A DNA stretch of 64,000 bases from Plumapathes pennacea (Eukaryota > Cnidaria > Anthozoa > Antipatharia > Myriopathidae): contig OZ038465.1 in NCBI GenBank assembly GCA_964036295.1, forward strand, positions 9,121,667 to 9,185,666, in the 5' to 3' direction. Within the stretch, counting starts at the first letter, position 1, and every line of letters starts with the position of its first letter. Below the pieces are notes generated by a model that did no database searches, had not been told where the DNA came from, and worked only from the letters and a program-made list of their open reading frames with translations. Both the position numbers and the translations under genes were made by a program. Below, one piece after another: positions 23,721-37,600 of this stretch.

Positions 23721-24639
23721 TCTCAGTTCTTGACACAATACAAGGCGTACACGACGTATCGTGAAGTATTGAAGGGTCACTGAGCTAAACAAACGGTGAT
23801 ATTTGTAAGTGTCGTGTTTTAATGGTTGTCATGGAAATCAATTTTATAATAACCTATTGTGCATTTCAACTTTACAGTGATTAATTTCAATATCATTTTG
23901 CTGCAGTCTCATTAAAAATATATACATTTTGCATGGAGAATTTCTTTAGGTAAATCAGACCTAACTGAACAGTGGGTATTAAAACTTGAATCACTCGTAC
24001 ATTATCTTCTGTAAATGGCTGGGAGTGCCAAGGCTTCAAAAGTTGGAAACTAAAGCTGCTGTGGCAGAAAGGATCATGTTACTTGATGAACTGAGTGCTA
24101 ACTTAGTAGTAACATATAAATCATGTGATAAAAGAGGTAAATTCTAATTTACTAGGAATCGTAATTTCAAATTTTCATTTCTTACTGCAGTTCGTTTTCC
24201 GGGTTACTATAAAATTCAATGTGTAGCTTTGCTATCTGACCCCTTGCCGCTATCCTGCACGATCAAGAAATTGGATGCGAAGTATAATTCTCTACACACC
24301 ATTTATTCCTGCACCTGTCTTTTAGTTGGTAATTATCACTTCTATTTTGTGTACTTCTCGACGTAACAATTAGTTGGTTTGTTGGTATATTTCTACCCAT
24401 ATTTGAAGTCTTTGGCAAAATAGGAGAATGGGCAGATGCTTAGCCATCAGTTCAAGGTGTCTAAACGTCATGATTAAGCTTCAAATTTGAATCAAGTTTT
24501 AATTACGTCCGCTCACTCTCCATTCAAATTGCCTAACTGCGATAAGCACAATTTTTATTTGGATATCTCAGCCCAGTTCTTATGAATTCAATTTATTTGT
24601 GAGCTGCGAATATCTGGAATTAACCACTTTATTATAGAT

Positions 24640-24732
24640 TGTCGATTTTTACAAATTGAGATTGCCGGTGCTTCTAGTTTTAGGAGACGAGATTCGTTAA
24701 CCGCGCGCAGCATCAACATTTGTGGGTCTTCG
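24640..24732 (+). promoter_or_regulatory. Possible 5' untranslated exon of TRPA copy B
   Basis: A slightly GC-richer stretch ends tcttcg/gtaagg, a good donor with no downstream coding exon until 25450. The acceptor-like ctaataccag ends at 25443, six bases before the copy-B ATG, so an upstream noncoding exon is expected. No TATA box or other decisive promoter signal is seen. The rest of 23720-25440 shows nothing recognisable. Confidence 0.25.
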
Positions 24733-25449
24733 GTAAGGTAAGGATGTTATTTCAATGCATTTTAGTTTAATCTGGAATTATTAACATATCATTTGCATGG
24801 CCTCGAGCTAAATCTCACTCTCTTTACTGCGTTGAATACTGTGCTGACCCATCGGTTAATGTCGACTAACCTTAAAGAAATACGTTCAGTAAATTTTATT
24901 TTCAGCTGTACGCCTCATCCCAATAGCGTCTGATTGAAGATCCACGGCAATTGAGGACTGTCCTGACTGTTTTTCACTGCCAAAGGCCAATTTGACTTTC
25001 AACTTCGAAAACACTGCCAAAACAATGAAACCTAAAGGTGTGGGCACTCGAATGAAAACTCGGAACGAGTACTTTCTATTGATTGACTATGTTTACGTTA
25101 AAGTCGCGCAGCTGAGTTCAATTATTTTACGTCTTTACCCTTCGAGTTCGTGCACGTTTGTCTCGACCATATAGAAATCGTTTAAAGTCTGAAACATCAA
25201 GTCGCAACCGAAAGGTTTCAAAAAGTATATTTTATTTATATAGCAGTGTTCATGTTTCTGCTGCATTTGGAGTTTGATTCTGGACAGTGAAATATGGCAG
25301 TATAGGGTTCTAGCTTTTAAAACATGTTCGTGAAACAGCTGAACGTAATATCTGTAATGAGTCGTGCTCCAATGTCTTGACAAGGCATTACCACAACAAG
25401 CGATATTTGATCTAATACATCGTGTTCCTTCCGCTAATACCAGGTCGTC

Positions 25450-25647
25450 ATGAGCGATTCATATCTGATAGAAGACGAGGAATCTGAGCAGATTCGGTCA
25501 CGGACCGCCTTTCCAATGATGCTTATCCGACAGTTTTCAACCCAGGTCGCCCCAAAACGGCCACTTCACTCCTCCATTAGCATTCTGCGTCGAAGGATTT
25601 CGGATTCCATTGAAAGAAACGTTTATGTGGGCAATGCTTTTCATCAG
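25450..25647 (+). CDS. TRPA copy B exon 1, cytosolic N-terminus
   Basis: Encodes residues 1-66, an acidic start (IEDEESEQ) followed by a basic stretch (SILRRRISDSIERN), then donor tcatcag/gttagt in phase 0. The end matches copy-A exon 1. Intron 1 is long (25648-30100) and contains two foldback elements and AT-rich DNA; I see no coding exon in 25650-28960. Confidence 0.85.
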
Positions 25648-28600
25648 GTTAGTGCAAACTGTCATAAAAATTTCTCTTGGGTTTGTTTTCAGTTTTGTGT
25701 GTATAGTTGTTCATAATTTCGTCTTCTTTGGTATTAGTATTAGATAGCTTTTTCTGACATTTTTATTTCCTCTAGTTCTTTGTGCGGTTTTTGCACGTTG
25801 TCTAATCCATGAGTTATAATTATATGTATGTCAGTCTGTCAGTCTGCAGCCTCTGTTTCTGCACATATTGCTATTTTTTCTGCCTTGAGTAGTCTTAAGT
25901 AGAGGCCGTGCACATGAATTTTTAAATTAAATCTTACAATTATCTTCTAAACATTTCACTCTTTTTCCTGACAAAATGAAACTACAAAGTTAAAAACAAA
26001 AATTAAAAAAAGACAAAAAAAAAAAAAACAAACAAAAAAAAAAAAGTACACGATATTCGCTCAACAACAACACCGAACACTTCTGGTGGAACACTGAGAG
26101 CTATAACTTGAGTGGTCACATTTTAAGGTTTTGTTTGACAATTTCAGTCTAGATTGATTCTGATTTGCTTTGGGCAGTGAAAGAGTTGAATCACAAAATT
26201 GACCAACTGTACATGTCCTGATCGGCCGCAAGACTCGAAATTCACGTGAATATATTCAGATCAAATTATGAAAGTAATGTGAGACAGCAAGCCAAAGAAA
26301 AATCTGAAGAGGAGTGAAAATATAAACAGCCCAGTGCTGTAGTGGAACTATTCTTCACGTGAAATTTAGATTGGCAAAACGAAGCTTTGCTAGGTTTCAT
26401 TTTTGTGCAGCTGTATTTACCATTTCATGGTTCAATTTCATTTTTATGTAACTTGGGAACATCTACAGCTGCTTCATCCTTTGAATTCTAAAATTTATGA
26501 AACTAAAAACAGCACATTTCTAGGTTTGGTGAATTTAATGCCCAATGCTTGAAATTGAATTCACTGCACAAATATATCTGCATACCCAATCTCCTCAAAT
26601 TGATTCTGTTTACATGTTAGTGTGCAGCTTTTAACATGGGGTAAGTCGTTAATATTCACAAAATATTTCCATTAAAATTTTCTGCAATTTAGAGCCTACT
26701 GTATTTTGTGTTATTGAAAAATAATTGTAATGAATTCTTATCAACATAATTTCTATATTTACACTTGCTTTCAGACACCAACATCATTATTATGGCAGTT
26801 TCTTTAGCCTTAAATTGTCAATTTGAGCTCAACCAGTAGAAGTCCCGAAATATTAAATGACTTGAAATGGTTTGACCCGTTAAATACGTTCAATTTGTAA
26901 ATTCTAATAGTAGCCTTCACGTTGTTGTTGGGGAGAGTTCGTGTTTTTGCCATTTTAACCTTTTCACTATCATGGGTATAAATACTTCCTACTCGTAAAC
27001 AATTCAACAAAACTTGAAGGTGCACCACTCAAATGAAAGCTCTCGATGAGTACACCCTAACAGCAGGTGTTAGTTTTGTTTTGAGCAAAGCTCGTGCTTA
27101 CTCTTTATGTTGTTGTTTTCATCTTCTTCCTTGCTCGCTTTGCATTTGGACGCAAATATAATAACAGTGACAGGATTTCATGATTTTAACTTTCGTTTGT
27201 AAAGTTGACAGTATAGCAGCATTGTGTTAAAGCAAGGTCAAAGTTGTGCAGCCGAAGCCAAGACAATACTAACACTTTGTCTAGTGAAGATGCTGAGTTT
27301 CACTCAATCAAATTAGTCGGTTCTTGTGTTATTTATTACTGAAGCTGTGTTTTCCCTCTCAACTGCACGTCGCCGCAATCATTGCAAGCAATTTGACGCT
27401 CAAAGTAGTTGCACACAAAAAGGTTGTAATTTAAACGTGCTTCGTGTAAGCAAATATTTTCGTAGGTCTATTTATTTTACCTTAATGTAGGACATTTTAA
27501 TTAAGTTTTTAATAAAGTTCTTGCTCACTCATTTAATTTCTTAGGTTAAAAAATTTCCATCTTTTTGCCAAATTAGATTCAATTATAAACCTCCACGTTT
27601 TCGTTTTACGCAAATTCATGTTGTAATTGATCGGGAATATTCGTTACACAACTCTTATCTACCCTCCTTTTTCTTTTGCTTCTTTTTTTGTGTCGTGATC
27701 TGCAAGATAAAAGGTAAATTGTATTTACAAGTTATACTAATTCACAGAAATAAGAATTTTATCAAGTTACTGGTGTGCTACATTTTATTTATGAAAGCCT
27801 GTTCGTGTCAAAAAACTTCTCTGTCTATTAAAAAAATCATTCTTTTATACTATTTGCATCAAATTTACTAATATTTGTATTTCCTTGGAAGTGCTAACAT
27901 TAAGGTGGCTCGTAATAGTTTCTGGCAGTTTATAGTTCAAGAAATGACCTGCTGTTTAGTTTAATCGGCGTTTACTTTCTCAAAAGGTTTTATGTCTATG
28001 GCATTGAATTCTTATGAAGAGTGTGTTCTCATAAATTTTGAGCAGATATCGGTTGCCATGGCGACACAACGTCACCTGTTGTGAGTGATATAAAAGCGGG
28101 AAAAAGTTAGTTATATCCATATTCCTTCGGTGAATGTTTTTGAAATTTTGCACAATTTTTTTGTGTACGGAAAGCGACAAAATAAATAAATTTGGTAAAA
28201 TTCTGTCAACTCGTTTTGCAGGAAATCCATTTTTTCTCTCATTTGGTTTTCTGTTGACAGAAATTCTTTAAAAAAGACGTCGGCTTTTCTCGGCTTCAGT
28301 TAAATGAATGAGGAAAAAATAGAGACAATTCACCGACTTGGAGCGAAGTTATCTGCAAAAACACGAAGGAAAAACCGCAAAAATTTCGGGTGTACAAGAT
28401 CAGCATTTGCGCATGTGCACGATACCTGCTCGTGCATTTCTCCTGAACGGGCAGTTCTTTTTCCGGTGTCTATATCTTACGCCAAAAACGCGCCTGATTC
28501 AGTCTGAGGTTTTGTACGATTAGCTAGTTTTTCATAGCTAAATGCTTTGGAAAACTATATCAAAGCGGAAACGGTCTTAGCTGTCAGAGTAAGGCGAGTT

Positions 28601-31600
28601 TGTACAAAGCTGCCAATTTCATTCATGAATTGTCACAGCGAGCCGCTCCAGCGGCTTTGAGTTTTTCCTCCGTTTTTCAGTCGTTGAACAGTGAATAATC
28701 TAACCAGAACCTGTATGCGATGGGAAATATTGCACTGAAAGAAATCTTGGACGTCCAACTGAGTTTACGGACGACATTGAGGACAAACTCGAGAATTAGC
28801 TAGAATTCAAATCGCATCGTGATGAGGAAACCTAAAAGTTGTATGGAAAAGTATTGCTCCCGAATTAATTGTTTTACAATGGAAGTACTACATGTCTGGC
28901 CTGAGAAACACTACCAGCCGGATTCGTGAAAGAGTGTAACTTTTACGGTGAGTCATTTGTAAAGCTGGTGTTACACTGGTCGATTTGCAACGACGATTTG
29001 CAACGCCGATTCGCTTCAAAATCACGCAGCGGTGTTGCAAGTTTTTGAATCGCTTTCAAAAACTTGCAACGCGTTGCAGCACTGCAAACATCGCGAAAAA
29101 TTGTTCGCAATGGGGTGTTACACCTGAACGATTTTTAGTGCAACATCGTATCGTTGCAAATCGTCGTTGCAAATCGACCAGTGTAACACCACCTTAAGAC
29201 TTTGGACTGAAGTACGCCCGTGCACAATGAAAGCAATATGACAGCGGGAAAAATACACAATATTCATCAGTGGACGTTCAGGTATGCCTGATTTTTCTTA
29301 TTATTTACTATTTTTCATCGTTTCATCATTTGTGGTTTCCTACCGAATTACAGTCGCAAAGTGAAGTTTATGCAATCGAGTTCACGTTCAGCTGTGTTAT
29401 TGTGCTCTTGACTCGTTTCTTTTCACTACTGTCAACACTATAAGTCAAGAAATTGAAGGAAAAAAATATATGTTTTTACCGGGCTTGGTCGGTCCATATA
29501 GGGTAAAACTGTGCTATCGGCATTGATACGGACCGAGGCAACAACTATTCGGGCACAATTTTCCTCTATTACGGACCTCCTGCCCGGTAAATAACCTATA
29601 TTTCTCGAAGTTGGAAAAGGTTTCTTGTGTTTGCCAGGTATTTGCCGGTCGCATATGTCCCTTGTTTGATCCATGTGTCTTTCAGAGTCAGATTCTTGAT
29701 GTGGAAGACCAGTGGGCCAAGATAAAATTTCGACTTATAATGTTTCGCGCGTCAAAAAACTATTTCGAGCCACACGATAATTCGTCGAAGACCATAATTA
29801 ACAATATATTAATTAATTTATGTTATTTGTATTATTACTACTATTTATATTATTTATTGTGTTCTTATTAATGCTACTTTATATTAGTGGAAAAGACAAT
29901 ACCTATATTTATTGGGAATCTATTCATCTGAAAACTGCTGTTGAGAGGATCATCGATAAGTCTGATTTCTGGGAGGTTTGTCGACAGAACTATTTGCAAT
30001 TCTATGTTTCTTGGACGACTCGTTGCTAGGTCCATTAAGAAATTCTATTTCCTGGTAAGTTTGGCAATAAGATCATTATTAAATGTGTGTTTCTTGGAAG
30101 GCTTGTCGAGATGGACTTACAGATTACGTGCAGAGTTTGTTGGTGGTACAGGGCTCAGCAGCGTACATAGATGAACTTGACGAGGACGGATTTTCTGCCC
30201 TCCATTATGCCGCAAGATACAACCGCCTTGAAGTAGCCAAGTTATTAGTACTTGCTGGCGCAGGTAATTCTTTAATACAAAAGTTATGGACGACACTACC
30301 ACATGCTGCTTTTAACTTATCGTGCATAATATAACGCTATGATGGTGATGATCATGATGATGACGGTGATGATCATGATGGTGATGATCATGATGATCAT
30401 GATGATCATGATGGTAGTGGTGATTATAATGATGATAATAATGATGCAGGTGCGTGTAGGTGTTATCAGTGTGATGATGAAAAACCCGCATGGTCAACTA
30501 AGTTCTTTACAAGCAGACATGTATGGAGAAAGGAAGGGGAAAGAGGATCACAATGGGGTCGGACATATTGCGTTGAATAACGAGGATTTTCCACCGTCTC
30601 CCACAGATACGAACATCCGCTCGAGTGAAGAGTCCCAAAGCGTAACACCTCTTCACTTGGCTGCCAGGTTTAATTCCGACCAAACCGGTTTGTTCCTCAT
30701 ACAAAGCGGCGCCGATGTTTCTACGAAATCTGCATTTGGACAACAAGCGTTGCACTATGCCTCGAATCGAGGCAGTCTCGAAATGGTGCAGGTAATGTCA
30801 CCCCTCTTTGCTCCGAATTTCTTTTACGACTTGTCTCGCAAGTTAAAAGAAAAATTGTCCCGTGTATGGCTATACTGATCGGTAACACGTAATCTTCTTT
30901 ACGTACCTCTAGCTTCTTCTCAAAGAAGGCGCTGTTGATCCTAACGTGACGGACAACGAGAATTCGACGCCACTCCACGCTGCATCTCACAGTGGACGCG
31001 TTGAAGTCATCGACCTTCTGGTGAGTGGACTGAGGTGTGTTTTCGAACCGATTTCGTGTAAACAGAAACAAGGATTTGTATGGAGAATGATCTGAAGTCG
31101 TTCCGATTGCAGTTTATACCGGTCTCGTGTAATGACCACGCCTTAAGCGGTCAAGTTTGTCCTCGTTCATTAGTCGACCATAGTAACTGTTGTAAGTGTA
31201 CTGGATATAATTAGCCTGTCTAATTCGGGAAATCGCAGGTCAATGCTTTCCCAATAAGTTGGACGCTCAAAGAATTTGTTCGAACTACAGCTAGTTTGGA
31301 TAGTGTGACTATAATTCTGTGTATATGATATTTATAGTAAGTTTGTAATAGTCACAATCTTTTTCTCAGGTGACCCATGGAGCCGACCCAAGCTTACGTG
31401 ACAGCGACGGTTATTACTCGATTCATGCGGCTGCCAAAGAAGGTCACGCAGAAGCGCTTGAGAAACTCTTACGGGCGGGTGAGTTCTGGATCCGCGGAAA
31501 TATGTTATTGACGTCACTTCCGCTTTTTTTTTTTTTTTTTTGTTAGCAATCGGCGCCATTACTGTGTAATTCGATCTAACTCGAGGTGCAAGTTAATATG

Positions 31601-34600
31601 ATTCGCAAGGCCTGTTTTTCTTGTGGTTTGATTTAAGAACTACGCCTTGACTTAACGGTTGAGAATCTGCTCTTTACCAATAACAGCCTCTAACAGTTCC
31701 ACGCATGATTAGCTATTAAATTTGATTATATTACTTGATCCGTTTGTTCAAAGGTCGATAAGCTCATCCTAGGCCAGATCTGAACCGTATTGCCATTTTT
31801 ATTCCTAAAAACGAGCCAAAACTACCTTTTTGGTCAATCTTTGATCAAAACTACAGTTGGGACCATATCTGTGTGTTGCACTTCACGATGAACGCCAAAC
31901 TATACATTACAGTTGCACTTCATCGCGAGAACCTTTGTTATGTCATTCTTGGTTCCCAGTGTCCGCCCAATCCCTCGGTATGTGCGCCGAGCTCTTGAAC
32001 AAAGAGGACAACGATGCTAACACGTGCCTCCATCTGGCTGTGCGTCATAGCCACGTACAGGTAGGACAGACACTAGGTAAAACTTATGGCCATGCCCAGA
32101 GAAGACAGACACCAAGTTAGACAGCCACAAGGCAAGATAAACACGTAACCTGAGGCCATGTCCGGAGAAGACAGACACTTGAGATACTTGAGCTGTGATA
32201 ATATTCAGGTAGACAGACACCTGCGTTATGGCCATGTGCAGGTAAGACAGACGCTTGAGTTGTGATGATATTCAGATAGACAGACATCTGCGGCCATGTC
32301 CATGTAATCGTCAGCCTATCCAAGTACTAGTATTTGTCCTTGCTTCGGTTAAGTAATCAGTTAATTTGTTTATTGTTTGGTCAACAGGCTGCCAAGGTGT
32401 GTATCAAGTATGGTGCTAACACACGTGCAGTGGATGTAAGTAAACCTCACACAAGGGATGGTTCAAGTCAATATTTGGCGACTCTTACTTTTAAGATCCC
32501 TCAGTATCTAAAGTTTGACTGGCGCTAAATTGCATTATATTCATACTGGAAAACATTGTGTGTGTACGTTACTGAAACAGCACGTTCCTTTTTTGCTGAC
32601 TCTTGTACGGCTCGTTTGTCGTTGGCTTGCCTGATTTTAAAAGTGGATCTTTTTTCCAGGAAGATCTGTCCACACCCTTGCACGTGGCGTGCGTGAACTC
32701 TGACTATGAAATGGTCCGTCTGCTGCTGTCCAACGGAGCAACAGTGAGCGCCCAGGATGCGAGTGGAATGACGCCCATTTTAAAGTATATAAAACCTTCA
32801 GTTTGACTACCTGGGTCCGGTTTTTCAAAGCACGAGTAGGTTAATCCTGGATTAGGTCTAAACTTTCTTGTCATTATAAGCCTGAAAATGTGGAGGTTTC
32901 GTCCACAACGACTTCTTTGATAACGTTTTTTAAAAGCTGGAACAAGTCTTTTAATCCACCTTCAAACGAAACCGAGTCCGAGCATTTGTAATTTTGAAAA
33001 ATAGATTTGTAATTTAATATACCTCTTTACAACTGCATGTATTATATTTTTCCCCTTTCTTCCTGGTAGAGCTTCCCTGGCTGGCAGCATTGAGATCACT
33101 GATGCCCTTTTGAACAAGGTATGTTTTGTCCAGTTTTGCAAGTGTCAAAGTTGTAAGAAATTAGTGTTCACTTCACAATGTACCAACAGAACTATAATAT
33201 ATGTTGTAGAAAACACCTCTTCCTAAACGATATGGAGAATTTTTACCCGAGTCCTTTCGCTGCCAAAAGTGAATTTGACTCAAAGCAAACTCCTCGTTTA
33301 GTTTCGTTTTGCTTCAGGGGAAAAAGCATCTTCCATTTTAGGATTTGGCCAAGTCTGATATCACCAAATGCATTCATCCGATTGGCAGATCCTTAAGAAG
33401 TTGAAAAAACCGTCTTGAGGCCCATGCTCAGTTTCATTAATCTATCCACCTTCCTGCCTAACACCGTTTGCTCCTTCCCCAATTCAATGTTGTGGGACGT
33501 GGAAGTAGTGGAAGTATGTTCGAGCAAGCAACATTGTACAGGGGGAGGTGGTGGAGCGGGAGCAATAATATCAATCCTCTCAGGGACACATGTCTCCCAC
33601 ATGCTTTTGGGGGAGTTTTGTCCCTTAATGTAAAGTAGCAGCCCTTAACGATATTGTGCGATTAAGGGTGCTGACATCGCTCCCCCTCCGGGGTCCTGTG
33701 CGCCCTCTCCGCTCATGTGCGCAGCCAAACGAGGCCACCACGAACTCATCCAGTTCCTCCTGCTGCGCGGCTCACCCATCAATCTCCAGGAAAGCCACGG
33801 GACAACTAGCTTACATGTGGCCGTGTATAGCGCTGATGTGAAGACTCTGGACATCATTCTACAGGTGAAGATAGTCAATGAGATCTAGAGGAAGTAAGGA
33901 ATAGACAGAGAGGAGAGAGAGTGGGAAAAATATAGGGATAAAAACGGCCAAACGAGGTAAAAGATACACATACACAGAGAGGGAGACAGAAAGAAAAAGT
34001 GTGTTGAGTAGACAGGGTATAAGTGAGAGAATACGAAGCAGACACGGGTGGAGACAACAGATGTATACAGCCAGGCAGAGGAGGGAAGCGAAATAGGATA
34101 GAAATGTAGACAGCGAAGACGACAAAACAGAAATAGATAGCGAGGGGAAGGAGAAAGAGGACTAGAAACAGAAACAGGGACTGACGAAGACAAAGGCGGA
34201 GAGACGGGACATGCACAAGAGTCTGCAAGAGACTGGAATTGGAACGAACGGAAAAATTACTTAATATACTATAATTAATAGAGTAAACTAATGACAGATA
34301 ATATATCGGTATACCGTATCATATCTCGACAGAACGGAGGAGAATGTCTTCTAGACAGCAGAGACAAGGATGGGAAGACACCGCTACACTACGCCGCAGC
34401 GCAAGGCAACATCAAGGTGCGACATGAGTGCTGTACAAGACAAGAAACAGTTAGACTTTAGGGTGTTACTGTAGCTGCTCTTAGGCAAACGCACTAGAAG
34501 AGCACACTCGAAAAAAAAAGTTAAGTTGTGTCTATTGATGTTAACTGGTGTCATTTTGACAGATCATAGCGCAGTTGATTGCTGCCGGAGCTGATGTTAA

Positions 34601-37600
34601 CATGAAAGATGAAGACGAGAAAATACCACTCCATTACGCGGCAGAGTGAGTCCTTTAACTCCTGGGTCTTCTGCCTGTACTTTCTCTCAGATAATCCACG
34701 TTATAAATCCTGTAGCGTATGGTCTTTTCATATTGTTTTTTTCTTCTTCTGACTTTTAGGTATGGAAACATCTCCTGTGTACAGAAACTTGTAGAAACAG
34801 GTCCAAAGTCTGTCAGCGCGACTGATTATCGATTGAGGAGCGCATTCGTGTATGCCTGCAGATATGGACGTGTCGCGGTCGTGAAATACCTGCTGGATCA
34901 AGGCGTCAACGTTGACAGCAGGTCGTTGTTCTGTAGAGGAGTTATACCGAGGAAAACGAAGCTATTTCACGTTTATTTCACGTTTAAAAAGCTGTTTAAA
35001 GTATAAACGAATGTCTAACTTTACTAAGAATGTTAGTGAAGAAACCATTATTTGTCAGTGTTGGTTTGACTGTTTATAGCGTAAGAGAAATCTCCATGTT
35101 ATTATTTATTACTTATTAGTTATTTATCTTTCTTCCGTTGGGACCCTTCCGTTGGTCAGGGATGACGACCGCTTCACTCCGCTTGTTCACGTGGCCTGGT
35201 GTGGCTGTCCATTGACTGCTCAAGTTCTGCTGGATAGGGGAGCCAAGATCAACGCCACGAACAAAAACAGGGTGCGTACTTTACGTAGAATGCAATACTG
35301 AGAAATGGCTGCGTGGAAATAAAAACATAATGAGAGCATAATGTCGCTGTAGAGAGATACCTTGTCACGGTTGTTTGGACTCATGTACACTCTGGGCTGT
35401 CAGATAATCGATTTTGGTTAAATGCGAGCCAAACGTGAACAATTTTTGTAGAACAGTATTGCCCTTGAGACGGTCAACCAATTCAGCAGACGAAAAGCAT
35501 GCCATCGCTTGTTTTACTAAGCTGACAAGACAGCAGTTAATCCTGATAAAGTAGGCTAGCAACCGTAGATAAAGCTTAGGCAGTCGTCAGACGTCTCCTT
35601 TGTTCTCTCGCGTTGTATGTTCATCCGAAGAGATTCCAGGTTGTTGTTTCCTGTTCCCAGGCCACTGCACTGTTTGGCGCGGCTAAGACTGGCAAAGTCC
35701 ATATGGTGAAGCTGCTCCTGGACCGAGGTGCTGACATGAGCCCGGTGTCAGTGGACGGCACCAATTGTTTAGAGAGCGCCATCAAGGCGGGACACCAGGA
35801 CGTCTGTATGGAATTCATCAAACACACAAGGTACTTGAAGATTGAGGATTTTTCTGTTGTTTCAATTGACAAACACGTGCTACAAGGGCCCTACGGTTGG
35901 TTCGGCTTGTTAGATGGTTGTTGAGTTGTAAGTTGGGTATGGGTAGTTTGATGTAGAAATTGATGGATGCATTTTTTTTTTTATCCCACTGGCAAATTTC
36001 TTTTTGAGTTGATTTTTTTGTTCGTTCTTAATTGGCTGATTGTTACGTCTTCTTCAGGTTGGTAACAGCTCAGTGTTTGGTTGGTTGCTAGGGTTTTTAT
36101 TTGGTCGAAGAGTTAGTTGGCTGGTTGGTAGTTTGAGTAATTGGTACAGGTACATCAGGTAGGTGGATGGAAAGCTAGTACTTGGGACAATTAGTTTTTG
36201 ACTGCGTCGGCGCGGACAAAGACGTACATGTTTGATGAATCGATGTCAGGTCGATGTGTGAAAACTGGACCCTGTTCAGAATCTTGATCTGACGTTTCGA
36301 GCGTTAGCCCTTCGTCGGAGGAAATGGATTTTCGGTTAGCTGGTTACATGGATGAGATGGATGGATGGTTGGTAGCCAGTCTATTGCTGAATGGTCGGTT
36401 AGCCGGCCGGCCGGCCGGCTGGCTGGTTGGTAGTTAGTTGATTTTTAGTTGTTGCTTAGCAGATCTTTTATTTTTAGCAAATATGTTATGTATTTTCATT
36501 GAATGTCCGTTGTAGGTGGGAAGAAGCGTGCAAACTTAATTTGTCAGACGGATCTCCACCAATGAAGTTGTTCATTGAGAAATTTCCTCTGGTTGCGAAG
36601 GTAACTCGTGTTAAATGTGAAACACCGAATTAGTGAAAGAGAACAATAAACAGTGGCGGATAATTTTACACCGAGCTTTTGCTGACAAAATGTTATGATT
36701 ATTGATTATCGATAGCGACAAGGAAAAGTAGATATGTTCCATCTTGACTTGCTTTTGTTCCTGTCAGGTTGCTATAATGTAGGGCACCCTTGAAACATCA
36801 CAATCACATAAAGCGTACGCACATTTCTTCGTACATTTTGATAAAAAACGACACAGTGTTTTATTCCATTTTCATGGGTTTAGTTTGTGGTTCTGTGTTT
36901 GTTGTTGTTGTTATCGTTGTTGTCATTGTTGTCAGTTGGCAATGGATAAGTGTATCAAGAAATCCAGCAGCCTCGATACAGACGAGAACACCTCGGTGAG
37001 TTTGCTACATCAATCAGTGTATCCATATTTAGGTCTGTCTGTCTGTCTGTCTATGTTTTGTTTACTGACTATCAGGCTGCCAGCTCAAATCCGGTAATGA
37101 ATGTAACTGTCATCAGTACAAAATATATAACATGGAAACCTGTCGTTTTAAAAGGTGGCGAGAGAGGTCATTGATACGCCAAGAATGGACTCTAGAACCA
37201 AAGAGTCTGTCCTTTCTGTCGGTATCATGGTGTGTTTTAATTGTGCTTTATATTGATCTTGCAGGTCAAATATAACTTTCAGTTCTTAAACCCATGTTGC
37301 TCAGAGTACTCTGACGAGAGGTTCTTTGGACCTAAGGTAAGTACGGTGGCATGGCGACTTTTCCACCCCTCCTGCTTAAGGTTGTTGCGATCTGACTCCG
37401 TCGTGATTTGTTTTCCTTGATTTAGACTATGCTGGATTATGGTCGAGAAGAGCTCCTTTTCCACCCTTTAACCAGAAAGCTCATGGATTACAAGTGGTAT
37501 GACATTTAGTTTATCCTCCTTAACAAGTGGTATGATAATTAGTGTCTTCTCCTTTAACAGGACATCACAACTCACATGACATTTAGTGTCTTCTTCAAGT

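Noticed and set aside
30339..30500. Poly-Met/Ile start of the frame that runs into exon 3 of copy B
   Set aside because: It translates a (GATGAT)n intron tract; the acceptor at 30516 and the phase match with copy A place the exon start at 30517.
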